DNA of 64,000 nt from Methanocorpusculum sp. Lineage in GTDB: Archaea; Halobacteriota; Methanomicrobia; Methanomicrobiales; Methanocorpusculaceae. The first letter of the stretch is position 1. Each line of letters begins with the position of its first letter. The DNA lies in NCBI GenBank assembly GCA_017387505.1, contig JAFOFB010000022.1, positions 1-64,000 on the forward strand. The letters run 5' to 3'. The notes beneath the pieces were generated by a model. That model was not told where the DNA came from. It searched no databases and was given only the letters and a program-made list of their open reading frames with translations. Position numbers and translations under genes: made by a program. Below, piece by piece: positions 1-8,219 of this stretch.

Positions 1-452
1 TCCAACCGTTTGTATATGTAGTGAAGGCGTCAAGCAAAAAAGACGTACGCGCCGAGCCGAAGGCGAAGGAGCGGACGGAAGCAGAACACCGAAGCGAGCG
101 ACAGTGAGCGGAGGTGGACTGCGGTTTTTTGTAGCCTGAACGAATCTACATGCCAAATCCCAAACCTTTCTTAACTCTCCCCGCCGTCTCGGAGCACCGC
201 GACAGCGAGTGCTCAGGCGGGGCAGTAGGTTAAGACCAAGATCAGAAAAATGCGCGAAATCACACCAAGAACTCTCACCATCACACCCGAAACCACCTTC
301 CAACCCCTCAAAAACCGCACACAAAATCCTAATATTCACACCCCTAAATATTTAATAACATTTTAGAAGATAACCCTCAAGGAGTTTATGCACACATACA
401 CACAAACCCAAAAATAAAACAAAAACGATTAACAAAAATATTTTTGGAAAAC

Positions 453-480
453 AGTTTATCTATCCAGAGAATGATAAACT
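453..480. repeat. Inverted repeat AGTTTATC / GATAAACT
   Basis: Perfect 8-bp arms at 453-460 and 473-480 are separated by 12 bp in an AT-rich non-coding region. A protein-binding dyad or a weak RNA hairpin are both possible; nothing identifies a partner. Confidence 0.5.
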
Positions 481-545
481 ATTCTAAAACAACGTTTTCT
501 TGTTGTTATTTTATAGATTTACAACAATATAATACTTACTGAGAA

Positions 546-572
546 TTTGTGTGCTGCACACATGCACACAAA
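546..572. repeat. Inverted repeat TTTGTGTGC / GCACACAAA
   Basis: Perfect 9-bp arms at 546-554 and 564-572. A second, overlapping palindrome TGTGTGC-T-GCACACA spans 548-562, so three related half sites sit in 27 bp. This looks like an operator or structured site rather than coding sequence. Confidence 0.5.
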
Positions 573-741
573 TGCTTCCAGGGACACTTTTTTTATTCTT
601 ATTAACTTGATTCACAGACGAAATCACCAAAAACAGCACTCGCGAAAAACATCCAAAACAAAAAACCTCAAAACAAAGCCTAAATCACATGCGCATTCCA
701 AAAAACCACGCAATCAAAAAATAAAGACAGCAGACGAGACT

Positions 742-1647
742 TTAATTCTGCTTACCCCTCTCAAAATGCTCCCTTAGAACAGGCCACAGGAAGTAAATGG
801 AAAGACCTGTAAGAATCACACAGATTCCAAAAAACTGCTGAACAGACACCACATCCCCGAAGATAAAGTACGCGAGAATACATGTACCGACAGGCTCTCC
901 TAAAATACTCATAGTCACAGCCGTCGCTGACACACGCTTTAAGAGAATATTGAACAAAAACTGACCTCCAACCGTCGCAACAAGAGCAAGACCAATCAGA
1001 GCCATCCATGTCGAAGAAGAAAAACCGAAGAGAACATCCTGCCTGATTAACGCATACACAAATAGGAAAACAACACCAATTCCATAACTGAAAACAGTAT
1101 AGGTCACAGCACCTGTGGTTCTTCGAACAGCCTGACCTGTGATAAAATACAAAGCGACAACTCCTGCGGCAAGAAACGCCAAGATATCGCCGAAGAGAGC
1201 CAGACCTCCAATCTGGAAATCAGTCATCCCGATAACAACACAGCCTGAAATAGAAACAAGACATCCAACCACAGCACTTCTTCTCGGCACTTCACGGAAA
1301 AGAACCAGAGCGAACACAAGCGAAAACAGCGGCTGAAGACAGACCAGAACAATCGAACTGGCAATAGAAGTATAGCGAAGCGACTCGAACCACATCACAT
1401 AATGCACGCCTAATAAAATACCTGACGCAGCAATTAAGGTAAACTGCTTCTTAGATAATGATGCTGCCTCCTTTAGACGCTTTCTGCTGAAGACAAGAAA
1501 CGGGAGAAGAACAGCGGCAGTAATTCCTAAACGGTACAAAGCAATAGCCGAAGACGGAGCATCGGCAAACTTAACAAAAATTGCCGAGGTCGAAATAGCT
1601 AAGACACCGAGGAAAAGAGCCGCGTAAACTGCAGGGGTGTTCTTCAT
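742..1647 (-). CDS. EamA/DMT-family membrane transporter
   Basis: Inner-membrane permease of the drug/metabolite transporter superfamily, 301 residues, the usual length for two tandem EamA domains with about ten helices. The first domain starts with a helix near residue 5 and carries the family-typical stretch FVKFADAPSSAIALYRLG; the second begins near residue 155. Substrate cannot be told from sequence; relatives export amino acids or metabolites. I start at the ATG at 1647 because the protein then begins just before the first helix; 25 further in-frame codons upstream have no family character. It stands alone, convergent to nothing, with its own promoter in the AT-rich gap before nnr. Confident as family, not as function. 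Confidence 0.85.
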   Translation of the reverse strand: MKNTPAVYAALFLGVLAISTSAIFVKFADAPSSAIALYRLGITAAVLLPFLVFSRKRLKEAASLSKKQFTLIAASGILLGVHYVMWFESLRYTSIASSIVLVCLQPLFSLVFALVLFREVPRRSAVVGCLVSISGCVVIGMTDFQIGGLALFGDILAFLAAGVVALYFITGQAVRRTTGAVTYTVFSYGIGVVFLFVYALIRQDVLFGFSSSTWMALIGLALVATVGGQFLFNILLKRVSATAVTMSILGEPVGTCILAYFIFGDVVSVQQFFGICVILTGLSIYFLWPVLREHFERGKQN

Positions 1648-1782
1648 GAATATTACATATAGATTATCCGTGCGGGGATAAATATCGTACGAGACTACTC
1701 TATGTAATTTGGAAAAGAACAAAGATAATCATCTTTTTTCATCATATGCCAAAAGCATTCGAACGAGAAATACACTCAGACA

Positions 1783-1790
1783 AAAAAAAG
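1783..1790 (-). terminator. U-tract terminator of the pyrD-nnr operon
   Basis: Eight A on the plus strand, U8 in the minus-strand transcript, immediately after the nnr stop codon. Archaeal RNA polymerase can terminate at a U-tract without a hairpin, so this is a likely operon end. Confidence 0.6.
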
Positions 1791-3161
1791 TTACTTCCAG
1801 AGAACCTTTGCAATCTCTTTCAGTAAATCAGAAGCCATCAGACCATCGCCTGCATCAAATGAAGCAGCCTCTCCTGCACGGCCTTCTGCATACACAGCCG
1901 CACACGCAGCCTCAAATGCCGGCAAACGGCATAAAAGACCGCCTGTAACGCCCGCTAAAACATCACCTGTACCTCCGACCGTCATCGAAGAACACCCGCT
2001 TCTGTTAAACCTGACACGGCATCCGTTAGAGATAACATCAACCTCACCCTTCAGAATAATAACAGCCCCGGCATCTTCGGCTGCTTTGCGGACCGCTCTG
2101 CCGCGCTCTGCCAAATCCTTTGGAACATCACCGAACAGACGGGAAAACTCACCAGCGTGCGGAGTATAAACCGTATCCAAACGGGCCTTTGGAAGCGGCA
2201 GGCGAAGCAAATCAGCATCGACTACAGCGCGCTTCGCATGAGACACAACCTCGCGGACTGTTTCAAGAGAATCCTCATCAGATCCAAGCCCCGGGCCCGC
2301 GACAACAACATCCGCAGATTCGGCGAGCTCTATCAGACGGCCCTTATGCTCCGCTGTGATTTTATCGCCCAAGAGCCGCTCTAAAATCACATCAGGCATA
2401 AACCCGTCAACAGGGCTTGCCGCCCGCACGATATCAGCACCGGCTCTAAAAGCGGCTTCAGCTGCTAAGAACGGAGCACCCTGATAAGGCCCTCCTCCTA
2501 TCACAAGAACAGAGCCGCCTGCTCCCTTATGGGATGCGGAATCCTTCGCCTGAACCATGAGAAGATCTCCTTCACCGCAGAAAACCTCTGCAGAAAGCGG
2601 GATTCCTATTCTATAGACCTCTGCTCCCTTTGACTTCGCTAAATGGAACGCACAGACAATATCAGAGCGTGCCTCAGGCGTTGGAATATCGCAGGCGATA
2701 ACAGTCGCCTCTGCCGCATTCAAAAGCCTGACAGCTTCTGCATAAAGCGGTCGAAGGGGCGGCTTAGCACCAGTTCCCAAAAGGCAGTCAACGATAACAT
2801 CAGCCTCAAACGGCGGGAAATCATCAGCAGTTCTCACCTCGAAGATAGAAACAGGAGACGCCTTTAGAGCATCGAATGCGGATGCCGCCTCAGGCGTCTT
2901 TGCCCCAAGAGAAACAACCGTAACTTCACTCCCCTCTGCCAGATGGCGTGCGGCAACGTATCCGTCGCCTCCGTTATTGCCTGACCCGCATAAAAAAAGA
3001 ACAGAGTTCGGGCGGATAGAGCGGACTGCATTTGCAAGCTGTGTTCCTGCAGCCTCCATTCTCTCGCGTGGTGAAACCCACGCATCCGCATTCTTATCCA
3101 CTGCCCGCATCGTCTCATATGAGACAACACCAGAAAGCCTAAACTCTGCTAAACTTTTCAT
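1791..3161 (-). CDS. nnr: Bifunctional NAD(P)H-hydrate epimerase / ADP-dependent dehydratase
   Basis: Repairs hydrated NADH and NADPH: the N-terminal YjeF_N domain epimerises S and R hydrates, the C-terminal ribokinase-like YjeF_C domain dehydrates the S form with ADP. 456 residues fits the fused form. Visible motifs: CGSGNNGGDGYVAARHL near residue 60 (epimerase), VVVAGPGLGSD, TPHAGEFSRLFG and the anion-hole loop GGTGDVLAGVTGG near the C-terminus. The ATG at 3161 is one base after the stop of the upstream CpXC gene and starts a typical N-terminus; a start 30 codons earlier would run deep into that gene. Last gene of the pyrD operon. Its place with NAD-linked PyrDK suggests cofactor upkeep, which is inference. 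Confidence 0.93.
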   Translation of the reverse strand: MKSLAEFRLSGVVSYETMRAVDKNADAWVSPRERMEAAGTQLANAVRSIRPNSVLFLCGSGNNGGDGYVAARHLAEGSEVTVVSLGAKTPEAASAFDALKASPVSIFEVRTADDFPPFEADVIVDCLLGTGAKPPLRPLYAEAVRLLNAAEATVIACDIPTPEARSDIVCAFHLAKSKGAEVYRIGIPLSAEVFCGEGDLLMVQAKDSASHKGAGGSVLVIGGGPYQGAPFLAAEAAFRAGADIVRAASPVDGFMPDVILERLLGDKITAEHKGRLIELAESADVVVAGPGLGSDEDSLETVREVVSHAKRAVVDADLLRLPLPKARLDTVYTPHAGEFSRLFGDVPKDLAERGRAVRKAAEDAGAVIILKGEVDVISNGCRVRFNRSGCSSMTVGGTGDVLAGVTGGLLCRLPAFEAACAAVYAEGRAGEAASFDAGDGLMASDLLKEIAKVLWK

Positions 3162-3162
3162 C

Positions 3163-3891
3163 TTACTTTCCACAGCAGTCACAGTCACCGTCACAGCACG
3201 AGTCACACTCGGACTCTGCGTTCTCGGTAACACCTGACTGAAGTCTGTCAAGAATCCACTTCTGGTCGACCATGCCGCACTCGTGAATCGGAGAGTCCCA
3301 GATTGGCTCTCCGGTAATCAGACAGGACTGGTAGAGAGCGTACGGAAGCTCAAGAACACCTAAGTACTGCTCATCAGAGAATGCCGCAAAGAACATCTTC
3401 TCTTCGCCGTCAACAGTCTCCATCTTACTGAAGCGAAGTTCATCTGGAATCTGTGATGCATCGTCTGCCTTCATCTTGGATAAAGCAAGCATCTTAAAGA
3501 GCTCAACAACGCGGTCATCAAGGCCTGCGTCGAAGATGAAAATCTTCTCTTTCAGCTCGTTGATGGTGGTTACAAGACGCATGGTCATGTTCTGGAGAAG
3601 AACCTGGTCTGCAATATCTCCATCAACTCCGACCTCGCGGTCCTCGCATCCCGGCTCCATGTAAATCAGGAATCCTCCGTAGGTCTCTTTGTCCTCGTAG
3701 ATGAACGGGAAACCTGCAAATCCTGAGAATCCGCAGTTCTCGCAGGTGAAGAGGAAGATTTCGCCTGAGAGAACCTTCTCCTTCATTTCCGGGTCAAGGG
3801 TTACGTTGACGGTGGGTGTTACATGGAGTTCCTGCTCGTGATTACATTTCGGGCAGATGATTGCGTCTTCAATTTTGTCTTCGAAATTCAT
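3163..3891 (-). CDS. CpXC-domain protein with Cys-rich tail
   Basis: 242 residues. The N-terminal CpXC (cysteine-proximal) domain has two CxxC knuckles, CPKC near residue 13 and CENC near residue 50, as expected for a zinc-ribbon-like fold. The middle is acidic and carries no motif I recognise. The C-terminus is unusual: ESECDSCCDGDCDCCGK contains six Cys in seventeen residues, suggesting metal binding. No enzymatic role is known for the family. Its ATG overlaps the stop of the paralogous gene upstream in an ATGA, so the two are translationally coupled; nnr follows after one base. The pair look like a tandem duplication that has diverged. Confidence 0.75.
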   Translation of the reverse strand: MNFEDKIEDAIICPKCNHEQELHVTPTVNVTLDPEMKEKVLSGEIFLFTCENCGFSGFAGFPFIYEDKETYGGFLIYMEPGCEDREVGVDGDIADQVLLQNMTMRLVTTINELKEKIFIFDAGLDDRVVELFKMLALSKMKADDASQIPDELRFSKMETVDGEEKMFFAAFSDEQYLGVLELPYALYQSCLITGEPIWDSPIHECGMVDQKWILDRLQSGVTENAESECDSCCDGDCDCCGK

Positions 3892-4517
3892 ACGGTTTTA
3901 ACCCACTCGGCATCGACAACAGCGTATCCGACAACCTCGCGTTCCCAGATTCCAGACATCATCTTTCCGATGTTTTCGTAGGTGGTGAACGGAATCTTAA
4001 TCGGGTCAAGGTACTCCTCGCCCTTCTTCGGTACAAAGACAAGGCTTCTTCCTTCGCATGCGAAACGGTCCTCTGCGTAGTAGAGTGCATCAGGCAGGAC
4101 CTTTTCCTTCTTTGCCTCCATCTCACGGAGGATGGAGTCTTTGACGACTTCAATCAGGCGGTCGTCGAGTTTGTCGCGGAAGATGAAAATCTTCTCACGG
4201 AGGTCATCCTGGGTGTGGACAAGGCGCATTCTGATATCTTTGACTAAGTGTGCAGGTAAGACATTCGGGAGTTTTACGTCGCGCTCGTTTGAATCCGGCT
4301 TGAAGAAAAGGGAGAACTTTTCGTCAAGGTCGTGGTAGAGCATCGGGTACTCGACAACGCCGTAGAATCCGCATTCGTCGCAGACTAAGGTGGTCAGATG
4401 TCCTTCAATGAATTTTTCGCGCAGTTCATGGTTTCCGGCGTTGATGCTCGGGTACATGGTGAACTGCTGTTTAGAGCCGCATTTCGGGCAGGTGATGATT
4501 TTTACTTCTGGTTTCAT
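3888..4517 (-). CDS. CpXC-domain protein (paralogue)
   Basis: 209 residues, same architecture as its downstream neighbour without the Cys-rich tail. Knuckles are CPKC near residue 10 and CDEC near residue 48, followed by the shared aromatic stretch FYGVVEYPMLYHD. Both proteins then share the pattern of a short hydrophilic strand, MRLVxTxxxLREKIFIF and an acidic helix, so the homology is over the full length. The stop of pyrK is two bases upstream, so it is part of the same transcript. Function unknown; zinc or protein binding is inferred from the Cys pairs. Confidence 0.75.
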   Translation of the reverse strand: MKPEVKIITCPKCGSKQQFTMYPSINAGNHELREKFIEGHLTTLVCDECGFYGVVEYPMLYHDLDEKFSLFFKPDSNERDVKLPNVLPAHLVKDIRMRLVHTQDDLREKIFIFRDKLDDRLIEVVKDSILREMEAKKEKVLPDALYYAEDRFACEGRSLVFVPKKGEEYLDPIKIPFTTYENIGKMMSGIWEREVVGYAVVDAEWVKTV

Positions 4518-4519
4518 GA

Positions 4520-5281
4520 TTACTCTCTTCTTCCGCTTGGTCCTCTGTGGTGCTGTCCGAGTTCTCCTGTTAAGAGAATCTCGCCTGAGAAGACAGGCCC
4601 GTCTTTACATACACGGTATCCATTCGGGTCCATACAGCATGAGCCGCAGACACCGATTGCGCACTTCATGTATCTGTGCATGGAGAACTGTCCGCGTCCT
4701 GCAAGGTCTTTTTCCTCTAAGCGCTTTAAGATGCCGTACATCATCATCTCTGGTCCGCAGACGCAGATTGAGTCGTACTCGCTGATGTCAAGCTGGTCCA
4801 TGATGCCGGTGACAAATCCGTGGTATCCAAAGGTTCCGTCGTCGGTTGCGATTTTAAGGTCGGTGACCTTTTCGAGTTCGTCTGCGAAGATGAGCTCTGT
4901 CTTTGTTCTGGCACCAAGGATGAAGGTGTCGACTTCGCCTGTTGCGGCGAGGGTAAAGAGCGGGGTTACACCGATTCCGCCGGCGATGGCTAAGGTTTTT
5001 CCCTCCGGGTGGAAGCCGTTTCCAAATGGTCCGCGGATTCCAATTTTGTCTCCCTCTTTTAATTCGAAAAGGGATGCGGTTGCGTCTCCGACCTTCATGA
5101 CGGTGATGGAGTTCGCTGCAGAGAACGCCATCGGAATTTCGTCAACGCCTGGAATCCAGACCATGCAGAACTGTCCCGGTCTGATGTCGAAGACTTTGTC
5201 GAAGATGAAGGTTTTGATGGATGGTGATTCGTCAATGACTTTGGTTAAGGTGACGATTTGCGGTAATGCTGATTCAGTCAT
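4520..5281 (-). CDS. pyrK: Dihydroorotate dehydrogenase electron-transfer subunit PyrK
   Basis: FAD and 2Fe-2S subunit of the NAD-linked (class 1B) dihydroorotate dehydrogenase; passes electrons from PyrD to NAD. 253 residues. Visible: flavin-binding stretch IPMAFSAA, GPFGNGF, nucleotide-binding AGGIGVTPLF, CGPEMMMYGIL, and the C-terminal 2Fe-2S cluster loop CAIGVCGSCC followed by a Cys in VCKDGPVF. The ATG at 5281 overlaps the end of pyrD by eight bases; an earlier in-frame start would extend 34 codons into pyrD and adds nothing conserved. Cytoplasmic, heterotetramer with PyrD by family precedent. Confidence 0.93.
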   Translation of the reverse strand: MTESALPQIVTLTKVIDESPSIKTFIFDKVFDIRPGQFCMVWIPGVDEIPMAFSAANSITVMKVGDATASLFELKEGDKIGIRGPFGNGFHPEGKTLAIAGGIGVTPLFTLAATGEVDTFILGARTKTELIFADELEKVTDLKIATDDGTFGYHGFVTGIMDQLDISEYDSICVCGPEMMMYGILKRLEEKDLAGRGQFSMHRYMKCAIGVCGSCCMDPNGYRVCKDGPVFSGEILLTGELGQHHRGPSGRRE

Positions 5282-6158
5282 GTGCGCACCCCACGATTTC
5301 CTCTGCCGGTATTCCGTCTTCGGCATAGAGTTCGGCTTCAATGTCAGAGAAGACGTTGAAGTTGTCATATACGGCGCTTCCAATCTCGACTGCGGAAGCT
5401 CCCGCCATCATCATTTCAAGGACGTTGTCTGCGCAGTCGATTCCGCCGCATCCGATAATCGGGATGTCGACAGCTTCGTAGAGGTCATAGACTGTTCTCA
5501 CAGCAATCGGGAAGACTGCTTTTCCGGATAATCCGCCGAATTTGTTTCCAAGAATCGGGCGGCGGAGTTCGGTTGAGATTCTCATGGCTTTGACGGTATT
5601 TATGGCGACAATTGCGTCAGCACCGCCTTCTTCTGCGGCGCATCCGATGACTTTGATGTCAGTTACATTCGGGGTGAGTTTTACCCAGACCGGCTTTCCG
5701 TAGGATTTGACAATCTCGGTACATTCCTTCACAACTCTCGGGTTGACACCGATTGAGGCGCCGTATCCTTCTGCGTGCGGGCAGGAGAGGTTGAGTTCGA
5801 ATGCCTGTGCATCCGGGAACCAGGATGCGACTTTGCCGAAGTCTTCAGGAGTTCCTCCAAAGATGCTGACGACAACAGGTTTTCCGGTAAGGGATGCGAT
5901 TTCTTCCGGGAACTTCTCAGACGGGTTTGGGAGACCCATGGCGTTCATGAGTCCGCCGTCGACCGGGAGAAGGGCTGGGCCATGGTGTCCCGGGATTGGG
6001 ACAGGTCCAATGGATTTGGTAACAACTCCTCCTGCACCGTTTTCGAGCATCCGGTTTAAGGAGGATGCGGTGGTTCCAAGAACACCAGCGGCTAAGAGCA
6101 TGTGGTTGTTTAAGGAGACACCCGCAATTTCTTTTTGTGGAAGCTGCAGCTTAATCAT
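5274..6158 (-). CDS. pyrD: Dihydroorotate dehydrogenase catalytic subunit PyrD (class 1B)
   Basis: FMN-containing TIM barrel that oxidises dihydroorotate to orotate in UMP synthesis. 294 residues, normal for the class. Recognisable are the substrate loop NAMGLPNPS, the catalytic-Cys strand ELNLSCPHAEGYG (Cys as base marks class 1), VKLTPNVTD, NKFGGLSGKAVFPIA and the FMN-phosphate segment IIGCGGIDCADNVLEMMMAGA. First gene of a five-gene unit in which pyrK overlaps it. A dyad GTGAGA-N7-TCTCAC lies 22 bases upstream of the ATG and covers the probable TATA region, so repression of the whole operon at this site is plausible. Confidence 0.95.
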   Translation of the reverse strand: MIKLQLPQKEIAGVSLNNHMLLAAGVLGTTASSLNRMLENGAGGVVTKSIGPVPIPGHHGPALLPVDGGLMNAMGLPNPSEKFPEEIASLTGKPVVVSIFGGTPEDFGKVASWFPDAQAFELNLSCPHAEGYGASIGVNPRVVKECTEIVKSYGKPVWVKLTPNVTDIKVIGCAAEEGGADAIVAINTVKAMRISTELRRPILGNKFGGLSGKAVFPIAVRTVYDLYEAVDIPIIGCGGIDCADNVLEMMMAGASAVEIGSAVYDNFNVFSDIEAELYAEDGIPAEEIVGCAHD

Positions 6159-6179
6159 TGATGGGTAATTATTTGGTTT

Positions 6180-6198
6180 GTGAGAATATCTATCTCAC
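6180..6198. promoter_or_regulatory. Dyad over the pyrD promoter
   Basis: Perfect inverted repeat GTGAGAATATCTATCTCAC. On the minus strand its AT-rich centre (GATATT) is the best TATA-like sequence upstream of the pyrD ATG at 6158 and would give a leaderless or nearly leaderless transcript. A regulator bound here would block the promoter. Which regulator is unknown. Confidence 0.45.
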
Positions 6199-6278
6199 TG
6201 TTTGGGTGGTGTCTTAGCGGGTGATAACCGTCTATCAAGCTGCAAAATCCCCCCCTGTACAACCTGAAAAAATCAAAC

Positions 6279-6287
6279 AAAAAAAAA
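6279..6287 (-). terminator. U-tract terminator after priL
   Basis: Nine A on the plus strand give U9 in the priL transcript six bases beyond its stop. No strong hairpin is needed for archaeal termination. A run of seven C follows further downstream. Confidence 0.6.
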
Positions 6288-6292
6288 GAAAA

Positions 6293-7351
6293 TTATTCAG
6301 CCTTATCTGTCTCTTCCTTCTTCAAAGCCTCTGCCGCCTTCTTTGCCTTGCTTTCCTCAAGTTTTCTCTTCCGCTCAAGATACCGCTTCTTCTCGCGGTA
6401 ATAGTTTAACGGATGAGACACCTTCTCACATGTTGCATCCTTCGACACACAGATTCCGTGCGTCAGCATCGTAACACATGAAGGCGGCGTGTATTCATTT
6501 GTTAAGATATGGTCTACCTGATACATTGTCATATCAGGATTATAATCAGGGCTTCGTGCAAAAATGCTCTCAATCTGTGTCGCATCCATTACGATTAAAT
6601 GCAGGAAAGACACAAGAGCAAAACGTCCCGAGTGTGTCAGATTAATGCCTGCGGCCGCTCCCTGAATCAATGCCTGAATACATGGCGGGTATGCTGATTC
6701 GTCAATTGCTCCGAATTCTGCCAATGTTCTTTCCTGCGTCTTTATGAGGAGTTTTTCCGTCCACGGGGCAAACTCGCGCTCAATAGCTCCCGGGACATTC
6801 ATCGGAAGAGAAGAGCCAAGGTAAGATCTAATCTTCTCACTTAACAGAACTTCTAGCTCGTCAGATGAGATTTTGACTTTTCCTGCCGTAACCTCGCGGT
6901 TGATAAGTCTCCACTTCTCCTCGCGGATGTTTGCAGCCATCTCAACATACTGAAGAACAGTAAGTGTCTCTGCCTCAAGAGATATTCCAAACTCGGAACA
7001 CACGCGGGACTTAATCGTCTGGTTCAGCTCCTGCTTCAGGTACGCAAAAACACGCTTTGCCTCGGCTCGAACGAAGCGCTCGACGGTTCTTTTGTCCTTC
7101 GTGCATGAAACAAGAACGCGGGCAAGCACATAAGTTACGATGTCAGAAATATTATCGCCAGACGTATCAGACGGGTATGTCTCTTTTCCGTCGATTGCGA
7201 AAACTACACGTTCGGCTGCCTTGTCTAAATAATTCTTATCCGAACCTGTCTTTGACAGGCCGGCAACAGAAATCCCGCGGGATGCTAAAATCTTCTGGGC
7301 TTCAGGTAAAAAAGGGTAATGAAGCAGATCCCGCAGCTCAACAGCCGCCAT
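6293..7351 (-). CDS. priL: DNA primase large subunit PriL
   Basis: Regulatory subunit of archaeal/eukaryotic-type primase, which makes RNA primers with PriS. 352 residues. The C-terminal half carries the four Cys ligands of the family 4Fe-4S cluster, seen in CIQALIQGAAAGINLTHSGR, CVTMLTHGIC and CEKVSHPLNYY (the last with the conserved SHPLNYY signature). The C-terminus is a Lys/Glu-rich coiled tail (residues about 325-352). It starts seven bases after the pcn stop, so clamp and primase subunit are co-transcribed, a replication operon. PriS is not in the window. Confidence 0.93.
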   Translation of the reverse strand: MAAVELRDLLHYPFLPEAQKILASRGISVAGLSKTGSDKNYLDKAAERVVFAIDGKETYPSDTSGDNISDIVTYVLARVLVSCTKDKRTVERFVRAEAKRVFAYLKQELNQTIKSRVCSEFGISLEAETLTVLQYVEMAANIREEKWRLINREVTAGKVKISSDELEVLLSEKIRSYLGSSLPMNVPGAIEREFAPWTEKLLIKTQERTLAEFGAIDESAYPPCIQALIQGAAAGINLTHSGRFALVSFLHLIVMDATQIESIFARSPDYNPDMTMYQVDHILTNEYTPPSCVTMLTHGICVSKDATCEKVSHPLNYYREKKRYLERKRKLEESKAKKAAEALKKEETDKAE

Positions 7352-7358
7352 ATTCTAT

Positions 7359-8108
7359 TTAATCTGCCTCGATTCTCGGAGCTAAGAGGTAGCCAATCTT
7401 TCCTTTGCCTTCTGCGTACTCAAAGGAGAACTGAACCGGGTGGTCGTTTCCGAGGCGGATCTGGACCTTCTCTGCACGGGAGATGGATTTACCCATGTCC
7501 TTTAAGTAGTCAAGGGAGAAGAGGGAACGTGCGTCTGCACAGGTGATGTAGTGGACATCGTCTCCTGCAAGTTCTCTCTTGATTCTGTCAGAGTCGCCTT
7601 CTGCGTTCATGGTAAAGATGCGGGTCTCGCCGGATACGGCAATAGAGATCTTATCTGAGACCATGCCTGATGCCTTGATTGCATCGTTGAACATTGCTCC
7701 TGCGATCTCAAAGGTTGCAGGGAGGTTTAAGTTCGGTGCGTTCGGGTCCTTTCTGATGGTCTTTGTGTCGAGAAGGGTGATGGAGTATTCGTATCCGCCA
7801 AAGGAAAGCTTGAGCTTCTTTCCGGTGTCGTCGAGGTCAAGAGAGATGACGTCGGCTTTGCCAATCATTCCCATCATGGAACGAATCTTCTCGATGTCGA
7901 GACCGATTTCTGCGGACTCAACGGTTAAGGAGTAGTTCTCGAATGCGGATGCAGCAAGCTCTAAAGATACCATTGCGACGTTGGAGGTGTCAACAGTGAT
8001 GGTTCTGATTCCGTCGGCTGTGAGATGAAGACGGCATTCGTTTACGAGTGCGGAGATAGCATCGATAGTCTCGCGGAAAATATCTGCCTGAATTGTTGCC
8101 TGTAACAT
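7359..8108 (-). CDS. pcn: DNA polymerase sliding clamp (PCNA)
   Basis: Homotrimeric clamp that tethers polymerase B/D, Fen1, ligase and repair proteins to DNA. 249 residues, the standard archaeal length. Start at MLQATIQADIF matches the family N-terminus; nine upstream codons are leader. Seen are the two PCNA folds, the interdomain region near NLNLPATFEIAG and the C-terminal LLAPRIEAD used for partner binding. An operator-like dyad sits between TATA and start. The Nre protein at 54695-55864 ends with a PCNA-interaction-like motif, so a probable client is also in this window. Confidence 0.96.
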   Translation of the reverse strand: MLQATIQADIFRETIDAISALVNECRLHLTADGIRTITVDTSNVAMVSLELAASAFENYSLTVESAEIGLDIEKIRSMMGMIGKADVISLDLDDTGKKLKLSFGGYEYSITLLDTKTIRKDPNAPNLNLPATFEIAGAMFNDAIKASGMVSDKISIAVSGETRIFTMNAEGDSDRIKRELAGDDVHYITCADARSLFSLDYLKDMGKSISRAEKVQIRLGNDHPVQFSFEYAEGKGKIGYLLAPRIEAD

Positions 8109-8129
8109 ATCTGAATACCCTTGATTAGT

Positions 8130-8163
8130 TCTCACTCCGGTACGTCAGAGTGAGATTTTATAA
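8130..8163 (-). promoter_or_regulatory. pcn promoter with dyad between TATA and start site
   Basis: On the minus strand TTATAAAAT (8155-8163) is a good TATA box, about 50 bases before the ATG. Directly downstream lies TCTCACTC (8130-8137) / GAGTGAGA (8148-8155), a perfect 8-bp inverted repeat with a 10-bp centre spanning the expected transcription start. The arrangement is that of a repressor site. The divergent rlmE promoter shares the AT-rich stretch 8162-8176. Confidence 0.5.
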
Positions 8164-8219
8164 CTATAATTATATGTTCTTTAATCATAGATAATTACTA
8201 CTATTTCAGAGGGAGATTC

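Larger units (their letters stand above)
1..741. other. Non-coding stretch with hairpins, no convincing gene
   Basis: No convincing gene is seen. Positions 1-135 are GC-rich and repetitive. One frame is open from the window edge to a TGA at 105-107 and would encode a Lys/Glu/Arg-rich tail; it could be the end of a gene lying outside, but low complexity makes this weak. Positions 170-234 fold as a nested hairpin: CTTAAC 170-175 with GTTAAG 229-234, CCCCGCC 179-185 with GGCGGGG 216-222, GAGCAC 192-197 with GTGCTC 209-214. From 240 the plus strand is rich in A and C. Dyads follow at 453-480 and 546-572. A 76-codon frame at 547-777 is Lys/Thr/His-rich, overlaps the next gene and is not credible. 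No Orc1/Cdc6 gene is near, so I do not call an origin. Confidence 0.6.

Noticed and set aside
3-107. Open frame from the window edge ending TGA at 105-107
   Set aside because: Only a charged repetitive tail is visible; GC-rich repeats give several open frames here. Needs upstream sequence.
1-741. Replication origin
   Set aside because: AT-rich with dyads, but no Orc1/Cdc6 gene and no recognisable origin-box repeats.
547-777. 76-codon frame on the plus strand
   Set aside because: Low-complexity Lys/Thr/His-rich product, overlaps the end of the transporter gene on the other strand, no ribosome site and dyads cover its start.
4398-5531. 377-codon plus-strand frame across pyrK and pyrD
   Set aside because: Opposite strand of two certain genes; no family match.
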